From Plumapathes pennacea (taxonomy: Eukaryota; Cnidaria; Anthozoa; Antipatharia; Myriopathidae), in the NCBI GenBank assembly GCA_964036295.1, contig OZ038467.1, positions 2,485,501-2,549,500 on the forward strand: 64,000 nt of DNA. The letters run 5' to 3'. Position numbers and translations under genes: made by a program. Shown here piece after piece: positions 55,761 through 64,000 of this stretch (within the stretch, counting starts at the first letter, position 1; every line of letters starts with the position of its first letter). The notes under the pieces are model-generated. The model was not told where the DNA came from. It did no database searches and saw only the letters and a list, made by a program, of their open reading frames with translations.

Positions 55761-56741
55761 GCCCACTCTGTTAAAGAAAATTTGCAACAAAAATAAATGA
55801 AAATTTTAATGACTGAACTGGTAGGCTTTTAGAGGCCTTTCTTTCTTTATGTCGACGCTCGTTTGATTTGTGTAAGATCACATATTTTTAGGCGATTATA
55901 AAATAGCCCCAGATAAAATATTTATCAAAAATTTATGCATTGTCTCAATTTTTTTTCTTTCTTTGTTTATTAAAGTTATTTTTAGTTAGAATACCGATTG
56001 TCACAATAGTCAAACTAATCAGACGGCCGAGTTTCAACGTAGCTAGCTCCAGCTAAACAGACTGAAAAATACAAATTCAGTGTCTTGAAAAGTCTCGGTA
56101 TCAGGCCGCGTATACGAATCACGTATATTGTGTTCTGATCCTTCCTGTCCTGCACGGTAAACTGAACGATTACAATTTGCCTTATGTTCTTTGCTTTCTA
56201 CAAAACTCTTGAAGTCTAAATAACGGTAACTGTAAATGAGGGACTTTCAAGATGTTCCAACGTTAATTTAAATCATACGCGAAAGCCGATTCTATAATAT
56301 TTACAAGAACAGAATGCGATTTGATAATTGCGGTTAGCAAATAGGCAATTTTTTAATTCATAAAGTGTATTTGTGAGGTAGTGGATGTTAATCAGACTAG
56401 TGTTGGGTGACTTCGGCAATTCTAATTTCCGTGTGCAGTTTTAACCGTTAATGTCAAATAATCAATAAGGATTATTATTATATAGACACGAGTGTTTTAC
56501 TGGAAAATGGATTTTATTTTCTCATGGTAAAAACAATATTTTACTCACTCGCGAAGCGCTCGTTCGTAAAATATTGTTTTTACCATGAGAAAATAAAACT
56601 CATATCTTCGCGCCGCCGTGTAATATCCTCGATATATTACACATGTGAACTTCTATTGAAATTCTACTTGCGTGACAGCCACGTTGGTTCCACTAGCAAT
56701 GAAGCCCTTGTAATGGAGCTTGTTTTAAAATGTCTTCTCAT
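55761..56741. other. Receptor flank joined to receptor-downstream spacer
   Basis: 55761-56108 is the upstream flank of the pseudogene. At about 56108 it switches to sequence like 39838-40600 with the short perfect hairpin (56513-56599). No gene. Confidence 0.55.
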
Positions 56742-57743
56742 TTAAAGCTTCGTGGTGTAGGCCATGTTATCGCCCGCCATGTTCGGTTCAGGATGGGAAC
56801 AAACCACTGCGCATGCTTGTCGGTTCATTACCTCTGGCCTCTTCCTCATTTCTATTTCCTGCACTCGTCTCTCATCTGTGTGCCTGCAGAGCAGACGTAA
56901 CGCAGCTCGTCGGAACTGCGGCATTTTTAACGAGTAAATTAGTGGATTGACCAGGGAGTTGGCGAAGAGCAGAAACATTAAACCGTTATACAGATGATTA
57001 TAACCATATGTTGCATAAAGGATGTCACCAAGAATAGAAATAATTACTACAGCAGGTAACCAAGTTACTATGGAAACTACTGTGGCAAGGAACAAAGTGG
57101 CCGTCAGCTTACGATCCCGAGCAGTGGTCACGTGATTTTGGGGATGCTGATAGAATTTAATCTTGATCCAAATGCTGATGTAACAGATCAAGAGAATCAA
57201 GAGAATAAGTATGTTGCAAGCTAGCCAAACGTACTTAAACACCACAGCTGAAATGAAACCATAACGTTCTGCCAAGTCGAGAAGAGGAAAGAATATTGGT
57301 AAAGTCCAACCGAACCCAAACATTACGTGATAACTTCGTGATGAGAGCACGCGGTGCTTCAGCGGCCATAGAGTGGCGTACATTCTCTCCAGTGCGACGA
57401 CCGTCAGGTTGATTAACGAAGCGTAAGAAACAAACTGGAAAACGGCGTTGGTTGACAGAAAAACCAGGTAGTTCTGCTTCCACAAATCGCTGGTGTAGGA
57501 AAAAGTATTATAAATCACTGATGGCCCTCCAAGAGCTCCGACCAGAAGATCCGCTACTGCTAAACTGGTAGCTGGCCAATAACATTTGCGTTGCCTCAAC
57601 TCTCTTGTTCTAGTGAACACAGCTACAACCACCGCATTCCCAGTGATAATTACGAGAATTTCAATAATGAAAGTCACGACATATGGAATGCTTTGAGAGC
57701 GAGGAAGGTGACCACGTTCCATATGGATCTCTGAATTGTTCAT
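56742..57743 (-). CDS. Class A GPCR, intact
   Basis: 333 aa starting MNNSEIHMERG (sequon NNS). Core motifs GN, SLAVAD, ERM, TWLP, NSLVNPLIY and helix 8 are present. TM6-ECL3 (VVIISILGDILYATYGYNHLYNG) is distinctive and closest to the three tail fragments, so this gene or a near relative was their source. No cysteine at 3.25. Acceptor-like CTTTAACAG precedes the ATG; the ORF extension beyond the ATG begins with TTG and is discounted. Confidence 0.92.
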   Translation of the reverse strand: MNNSEIHMERGHLPRSQSIPYVVTFIIEILVIITGNAVVVAVFTRTRELRQRKCYWPATSLAVADLLVGALGGPSVIYNTFSYTSDLWKQNYLVFLSTNAVFQFVSYASLINLTVVALERMYATLWPLKHRVLSSRSYHVMFGFGWTLPIFFPLLDLAERYGFISAVVFKYVWLACNILILLILLICYISIWIKIKFYQHPQNHVTTARDRKLTATLFLATVVSIVTWLPAVVIISILGDILYATYGYNHLYNGLMFLLFANSLVNPLIYSLKMPQFRRAALRLLCRHTDERRVQEIEMRKRPEVMNRQACAVVCSHPEPNMAGDNMAYTTKL

Positions 57744-58940
57744 GCCCACTCTGTTAAAGAAAATTTGCAACAGAAATAAATGAATATTATTATATAGACA
57801 CGAGTGTTTTACATAATTTAGAGTTTATATGTAGCATGAGTCACAGCCTTTGTTGCCTGAGAATATGCTGAGGCTCATCTGATCGAGTCGGCTGGCAACT
57901 ATATATTTACAGTTGTCAGTTAACTCTTTTCTAATAAATGCCCAAATTTCATCGCCGAATATTCAGCGATTTGTCCCACAGTAAACGTTGGAAACAGATG
58001 TACATGGAACCCTCTCACTATATAGCTCGTCATGGGTTTGGTAGCTGCGTTCAGTAATACTCACCGAGTACACCAGGCCCCTTGTTGTACCCACAATCCT
58101 TAAACAAGAAGATATCTTTCTATTCTATATACTGCGGCTCAGCTTTTTTTTTATCAACTCCGCACTTTGTGGCATGTGTTAAATTTCAAAGCATTTTATT
58201 TCTCTAGTTGCTTATTAGCTTAAACACACACCATAAACTTCAAGCATTTGTCATATTTTACTGATGACCGGGTGTTTATCATGTATACTGTCAGAGATAG
58301 TCCAACCTTTCTTGCATGGCGAACTGAACGACGACAAGTTGCCCTAAGTTCTTTGCTGTCTACAAAGTAACTCTGAAAATCTAGATAACGATAACTCCAT
58401 AAATGAAGACTTTCCAGATGTTCCAGTGTTAATTTAACTCATCCGCGAAAGACGATTATACTATATTAACAAGAACTTTATTGCTTATTAGCATATCATC
58501 ATAAACGTCAAGCGTTTGTCATACTTTAATGGTGACCGTTTTTTTTTTTGGACATCCACCAAATACAGATCACGCATACTGTTCTGATCCATCCTTTCTT
58601 GCATGGCGAACTGAACGACGACAATTTGCCTTATGTGTTTTGCTTTCTACAGACTCTGGAAGTCTAGATAACGTTATAAATGAAGACTTTCCAGATGTTC
58701 GAATGTTAATTTAACTCGTCCGCGAAAGCCGATTTTATATAATTTTTTACAAGAACAGAATGAAAGTTCACAATTCCCCTTTAAATGATTTTGATGTTGT
58801 GTAATACCTCTCCAGTGTTTCCTTTGCTGTTATCACTGTAAGCGTGCATGGCTTGTACAAGCTGTTTTGCTGAGAGATATTTTTTTTTTTGAGGAGTTCT
58901 ATTTTGATGTTCAAAAAATTAAATTCCCGAGACCTGCTAA
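57744..58940. other. Receptor upstream junction and spacer units
   Basis: The family upstream block is cut off about 40 bp from the ATG and replaced by ATATAGACACGAGTGTTTTAC, an end of the hairpin repeat. Then follows spacer like 490-1590. No gene recognised. Confidence 0.55.
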
Positions 58941-59218
58941 AGTGCACATAAGCCTTCAGAGGATACATTTTTATACGAAATTAGGAAGTAATCTAAGCAA
59001 CTTATGCCCAAAAGAAAGCCTTTCCGAAGCGTTCTTATATTTTTTTCACGCGTTTGAAATCGGAAATATAAAATTCAGACCGCGCAATGTAGGGGACTGG
59101 GACCTGTGACGTCAGAGGAGTGGCGCGTTTCGGCTCGGCACCTCTTCATAGCTCTTATTTATCAGGTTTGTGTACGTTTTTCTCGCTGTTTACCCGGTTT
59201 TTGGACTCGTACGGCAAT

Positions 59219-59640
59219 GGCGAGCTCTAGAAGCGATGAAGAAAGCGGTATATCTGATATCTGAACTATATTACATTAATTCCGCGTGTATACTGTACGA
59301 TATCCACTATGAAGTCCAACCCGTGCGCTGACAAGAGCTACTTGCTGACCAAGAATGGCATGAAGCGTAACAGAAAGGAAAGGGAGGGAAAAGAACAAGA
59401 ACCATAACACTGCAAGATCGCTCGGAAGAACATTTTGGAGCCAGTAGTTGGTAAGCGTAAAATATGTCCGAGTTTTGGATTTGTTTACGTGGTACATCTG
59501 TAATTGCTTCTCTGTGTTTTACTCATATTTTAGGTGTTCGTGTGGGAATTGCAATGTTGATGTGCTACGGCAGCATCGGCATTCACAAGCATTGGGATTC
59601 TGCGGATGTCTCACGATAACTCTCGCTCGGGATTTCGACT
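59219..59640 (+). pseudogene. Broken reading frame with CSCGNC motif
   Basis: ATGGCGAGCTCTAGAAGC starts an acidic-serine frame that stops after about 15 codons. Later a splice-acceptor-like TTTTAG is followed by RCSCGNC. A C-x-C-x2-C cluster of this kind is seen in P2X7 intracellular-domain-like proteins common near cnidarian transposons, but this piece is too short to be sure. A related copy is at 63093-63514. Confidence 0.25.
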
Positions 59641-60333
59641 GAGAGCAGTTGCGTAATTCGTCACGGCAGTTGACCACGGTCAGTTATATTTGACTTCGCG
59701 AGAGCGCGGCTCTTCTGAAAACTCCTGGAATGTACAAAAACAGTCATTCTAAACTTCCCTGTACGGGTAGACAATAAAGTATTACACTTTAATTGCGGTT
59801 TGTGGCGCCCTTCTTCACCGTTTGGAGGATTTTGCTTTCGCCGCGGTGGATCAACAGGCGACTGTCAACAGTCAGAACGACTCCTTTCGGAGTTTGCCAA
59901 AAATTTCCAACTTCTGCGGCCGTCGTCTAACTTCGGCGATGTGGAAACCAAGTTGTTTGAGTAAATATGTGCCACAAATCCGGCACACGGTCGACTATAG
60001 CCCTAGAAAAATCTAGCCGAAAAACCATCTTTCGCTCGGTTTCAAACATGAATTGCAGTGTCGCAGTGTTGACCTCATCGACCATAAACCTCCGGCGAAC
60101 GCGATGATTTGCTCATTTGATATTCGATACCTACGATAGAAAAGGTAACAAACTTCCCACAGCTGAATATATTTTGGATTAAATATAATTACTTATTACT
60201 ACCCGTCGACAAATTGTGGGACCCGACGATTACTCGGTCAATCTTTCCCCTTCTTATCAACTTTGTACTACAATACCGAGATTGTCCTTTACCAGGTCCA
60301 AGTCGAGATTGTGCAATTCGTTATTGTCAATTC

Positions 60334-60546
60334 CATGCAATGTCAAAATCATCTGGTTTGAAATAAGCTGAGCAGAACCGGAATTGATCGTCAGCTCACA
60401 TTTCACACGTTTGGCCTTCACAAACTGGACCATTTCTCTTTCGCTTCACCTCTTTGGTCATTCGGAAACTGAATCATATAAAATGCGAATCCTTGCTTAT
60501 GATCTGGCTCCCAGGAGCAGCCTCCAACAACACATCTATAAGGCAT
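60334..60546 (-). pseudogene. THAP zinc-finger domain relic
   Basis: From ATG at 60546: MPYRCVVGGCSW...IQFPND...KEKW, with the first two zinc cysteines (C-x4-C), then the expected downstream part in other frames (FVKAKRVK; CSAYFKPDDFD). At least two frameshifts (near 60418 and 60380). The zinc-binding histidine is tyrosine here (CSAYF for CSxHF). THAP domains bind DNA and occur in P-element-type and related transposases and in host regulators; this one cannot be functional. Confidence 0.7.
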
Positions 60547-60800
60547 TTCGGAGTAAAACCGGTGAAAACTCTGTTCGGACGAGTCGAGACGCCACTCCTC
60601 TGACGTCACAGCCCAGGCCCTTGATCAATCATCTTACGCGGACAAATCTAAACCGGAAGTCAAAATGGCACTTTTTCGCATGTTTACCGGGCGAAAAAAA
60701 ATATAAGAACGCTTCGGAAGGGCTTTCTTTTGGCCATAAGTTGCTTAGATTACTTCCTAATTTCGTATAAAAATGTATCCTCTGAAGGCTTATGTGCACT

Positions 60801-60952
60801 TTAAGTGTCTTATCCATATGGTGTTCCTAAAAGTTAAATTTTGTGTGTTAAATTTTAAGGCGTTTTATTTTTTTCTAGTCGCTTATACACAAATTATCTG
60901 CTAAACGTCAAACATTTGTCACTTGGTGACCAGGTGGTTTCAGTGTGACAAC

Positions 60953-60992
<40 letters not shown>

Positions 60993-61756
60993 AATCACGT
61001 ATATTGTGTTCTCATCCTTCCTGTCCTGCACGGTAAACTGAACGATTACAATTTGCCCTATGTTCTTTGCTTTCTACAAAACTCTTGAAGTCTAAATAAC
61101 GGTAACTGTAAATGAGGGACTTTCAAGATGTTCCAACGTTAATTTAAATCATACGCGAAAGCCGATTCTATAATATTTACAAGAACAGAATGCAATTTGA
61201 TAATTGCGGTTAGCAAATAGGCAATTTTTTAATTCATAAAGTGTATTTCTGAGGTAGTGGATGTTAATCAGACTAGTGTTGGGTGACTTCGGCAATTCTA
61301 ATTTCCGTGTGCAGTTTTAACCGTTAATGCCAAATAATCAATAAGGATCATATAGACACGAGTGTTTTACTGGAAAATATACCGTGCGTAAAATTCATAC
61401 GAAACTACATCCGGGACCCGAGTGGCGTATTTTCCATATCCTCACTAGTGAGGATATCGTTGGCATCATTTCCCACTTTTGCACGGTTGTTTGTGCAATT
61501 TCTCGTAAAACACTCGTGCCTAATATAATAAAAAGAAAATTACACGGCGGCTTGTAAGATATGGATTTTATTTTCTCGTGGTAGAAACTATATTTTACCA
61601 CTCGAAAATAAAATTCATATCTTCGCGCCGCCGTGTAATATCCTCCATATATTACACATGTGAACTTCTGTTGAAATTCTACTTGCTTGGCAGCCACGTT
61701 GGTTCCACTAGCAATGAAACCCTTGTAATGGAGCTTGTTTTAAAATGTCTTCTCAT
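60801..61756. other. Spacer with double hairpin
   Basis: Spacer like 1597-2555: degenerate unit, short (CA)n with a long A-run (60952-60987), double hairpin (61358-61633). No gene. Confidence 0.55.
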
Positions 61757-62764
61757 TTAAAGCTTTGTGGTGTAGGCCATGTTATCGGCCGCCATGTTCG
61801 GTTGAGGATGGGAACAAACCACTGCGCATGCTTGTCGGTTCATTACCTCTGGCCTGTTCCTCATTTCTATCGCCTGCACTCGTCTCTCATCTGTGTGCCT
61901 GCAGAGCAGACGTAACGCAGCTCGTCGGAACTGCGGCATTTTTAACGAGTAAATTAGTGGATTGACCAGGGAGTTGGCGAGAAGCAGGAAAACTAAACCG
62001 CTAAACAGATGGTTAAAGCCATACTTTGACGACACCCGAGCAACGATGTCACAATAAAGAGTAAGAACTACAGCAGGTAACCAAGTTACTATGGAAACTG
62101 CTGTGGTAAGGAACAAAGTGGCCGTCAGCTTACGATCCCGTGCAGTGGTCACGTGGTTTTGGGGATGCTGATAGAATTTAATCTTTATCCAAATGCTGAT
62201 GTAACAGACCAAAATAATCAAGGAAAAGAGTAAGTTGCTGGCTAGCCAAACATATTTAAACACCACAGCTGAAATGAAACCATAACGTCCTACCAAGTCT
62301 AGAACAGGAAAGAATATTGGTAAAATCCAACCGAACCCAAACATCACGTGATAACTTCGTGATGAGAGTACGCGATGTTTCAGCGGCCATAGAGTGGCGT
62401 ACATTCTCTCCAGTGCGACGACCGTCAGGTTGATCAACGAAGCGTAAGAAAAGAACAGGTAAACGGCGTTGGTTGACAGAAAAACCAGGGAGTTCAGCTT
62501 CCACAAATCGCTGGTGAAAGAAAAAGTATTATAAAGCACTGATGGCCCTCCAAGAGCTCCGACCAGAAGATCTGCTACTGCTAAACTGGTAGGTGGCCAA
62601 TAAGCTTTGCGCTGCCTCAACTCTCTTGTTCTAGTGAACACAGCTACAACCACCGCATTTCCAGTGATAATTACGAGAATTTCAATAGTGAAAGCCACGA
62701 CATATGGAATGCTTTGAAAGCGAGGAAGGCGACCATCTTCCAAATGGATCTCTGAAGTGTTCAT
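61757..62764 (-). CDS. Class A GPCR, intact, transposon at its 5' side
   Basis: 335-aa near-identical sister of 24127-25134; differs by P74 for L, D86 for H and A326 for V. Full set of motifs including E119-R120, TWLP and NPLIY. The ATG lies 49 bp from a TTAA-target element at 62814, so the normal upstream block is displaced. The acceptor-like TTTTCTTCAACAG before the ATG remains. Transcription may now depend on transposon sequence. Confidence 0.92.
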   Translation of the reverse strand: MNTSEIHLEDGRLPRFQSIPYVVAFTIEILVIITGNAVVVAVFTRTRELRQRKAYWPPTSLAVADLLVGALGGPSVLYNTFSFTSDLWKLNSLVFLSTNAVYLFFSYASLINLTVVALERMYATLWPLKHRVLSSRSYHVMFGFGWILPIFFPVLDLVGRYGFISAVVFKYVWLASNLLFSLIILVCYISIWIKIKFYQHPQNHVTTARDRKLTATLFLTTAVSIVTWLPAVVLTLYCDIVARVSSKYGFNHLFSGLVFLLLANSLVNPLIYSLKMPQFRRAALRLLCRHTDERRVQAIEMRNRPEVMNRQACAVVCSHPQPNMAADNMAYTTKL

Positions 62765-62813
62765 ACCCACTCTGTTGAAGAAAATTTGCAACAAAATTAA
62801 ATGAGAATTTTAA

Positions 62814-64000
62814 AGTGCACATAAGCCTTCAGAGGATACATTTTTATACGAAATTAGGAAGTAATCTAAGCAATTTATGCCCAAAAGAAAGCCTTTCCGA
62901 AGCGTTCTTATATTTTTTTCACGCGTTTGAAATCGGAAATATAAAATTCAGACCGCGCAATGTAGGAGACTGGGACCTGTGACGTCAGAGGAGTGGCGCG
63001 TTTCGGCTCGGCACCTCTTCATAGCTCTTATTTATCAGGTTTGTGTACGTTTTTCTCGCTGTTTACCCGTGTTTTTGGACTCGTACGGCAATGGCGAGAT
63101 CTAGAAGCGATGAAGAAAGCGGTATATCTGATATCTGAACTATATTACATTGATTCCGCGTGTATACTGTACGATATCCACTATGAAGTCCAGCCCGTGC
63201 GCTGACAAGAGCTACTTGCTGACCAAGAATGGCATGAAGCGTAACAGAAAGGAAAGGGAGGGAAAAGAACAAGAACCATAACACTGCAATATCGCTCGAA
63301 AGAACATTTTGGAGCCAGTAGTTGGTAAGCGTAAAATATGTCCGAGTTTTGGATTTGTTTACGTGGTACATCTGTAATTGCTTCTCTGTGTTTTACTCAT
63401 ATTTTAGGTGTTCGTGTGGGAATTGCAATGTTGATGTGCTACGGCAGCATCGGCATTCACAAGCATTGAGATTCTGCGGATGTCTCACGATAACTCTCGC
63501 TCGGGATTTCGACTGAGAGCAGTTGCGTAATTCGTCACGGCAGTTGACCACGGTCAGTTATATTTGACTTCGAGAGAGCGCGGCTCTTCTGAAAACTCCT
63601 GGAATGTACAAAAACAGTCATTCTAAACTTCCCTGTACGGGTAGACAATAAAGTATTACACTTTAATTGCGGTTTGTGGCGCCCTTCTTCACCGTTTGGA
63701 GGATTTTGCTTTCGCCGCGGTGGATCAACAGGCGACTGTCAACAGTCAGAACGACTCCTTTCGGAGTTTGCCAAAAATTTCCAACTTCTGCGGCCGTCGT
63801 CTAACTTCGGCGATGTGGAAACCAAGTTGTTTGAGTAAATATGTGCCGCAAATCCGGCACACGGTCGACTATAGCCCTAGAAAAATCTAGCCGAAAAACC
63901 ATCTTTCGCTCGGTTTCAAACATGAATTGCAGTGTCGCAGTGTTGACCTCATCGACCATAAACCTCCGGCGAACGCGATGGTTTGCTCATTTGATATTCG
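62814..64000. mobile_element. TTAA-target element, second copy, runs off the window
   Basis: Begins AGTGCACATAAGCC directly after TTAA (62810-62813) and follows 58941-60127 with few differences; the right end is outside. The empty target is visible in other receptors (GAGAATTTTAATGACTG near 3600 and 25175). It brings TGACGTCA (62980-62987) to about 215 bp upstream of the receptor ATG. Confidence 0.85.

Larger units (their letters stand above)
52815..56108. repeat. Duplicated block B, copy 3
   Basis: Third copy of block B, lacking the Helitron-like insertion; the unoccupied site is between 53997 and 53998. Here the block is still attached to an intact receptor (51774-52790), which shows what the orphan flanks at 12121 and 34722 once belonged to. 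It ends abruptly at about 56108, where sequence equivalent to 39838 begins. Confidence 0.85.
58941..60800. mobile_element. 1860-bp TTAA-target element with long TIRs
   Basis: TIRs of about 105 bp starting AGTGCACATAAGCC, nearly identical at both ends, with related subterminal blocks further in (GACGTCAGAGGAGTGGCG). Flanked by CTAA (58937-58940) and TTAA (60801-60804). Spacer copies at about 1596 and 23170 read CTGTTAAGTGTC, the empty site. A TTAA target is the piggyBac signature, but no piggyBac transposase is present. Carries a degraded THAP-type frame on the minus strand. Confidence 0.8.

Noticed and set aside
1-64000. tRNA, rRNA and other structured RNA genes
   Set aside because: None recognised by eye; no cloverleaf or rRNA-like conserved blocks noticed.

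Overview
The window is animal nuclear DNA, AT-rich and dense with transposons. It holds a head-to-tail array of single-exon class A (rhodopsin-like) G-protein-coupled receptor genes, all on the minus strand. An anthozoan cnidarian, probably a stony coral, is my best guess from the combination of an intronless receptor expansion, a BEL/Pao retroelement, THAP- and helicase-bearing transposons and abundant MITEs. This is inference; no single feature proves the taxon.

Receptor content: six full-length ORFs (2556-3563, 24127-25134, 40604-41611, 51774-52790, 56742-57743, 61757-62764), one gene whose N-terminus is now supplied by an inserted MITE (18930-19856), three pseudogenes (38081-39018, 49862-50871, 54822-55760) and three C-terminal receptor fragments (18591-18929, 37745-38080, 54486-54821). 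Cytoplasmic surfaces and tails are almost invariant between paralogues. The extracellular loops and the outer ends of TM3-TM7 differ. One copy (2556-3563) has lost the TM3 arginine of the E/DRY motif.

Layout: 1-14470 and 21578-37075 are two copies of one segmental duplication (D1, D2), differing by scattered SNPs and a few discrete indels. A second duplicated block (B: 5' flank of a lost receptor, receptor tail fragment, truncated receptor, upstream flank) occurs at 12121-21200, 34722-39575 and 52815-56108. Comparing paralogous copies gives filled and empty sites for many elements: a BEL/Pao element with two 297-bp LTRs (29196-33653; a deleted copy at 7625-11051), a Helitron-like element (35901-37255; 13300-17738) with a second, reversed copy (15285-17003) nested in another element, TTAA-target elements with long TIRs (58941-60800 and 62814 to window end), a 9-bp-TSD element (44121-45897), a helicase-fragment element (46815-48270), a 22-bp-TIR MITE inside a receptor (19808-20575), a TA-target MITE (6313-6670 and 27884-28241) and several hairpins.

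The intact receptors presumably act as cell-surface chemosensory or peptide/lipid receptors. Everything else is repeat biology that has duplicated, cut and rewired the array. The TTG- or GTG-initiated N-terminal extensions of several ORFs are not credible in a eukaryote, so CDS coordinates here start at the first ATG.
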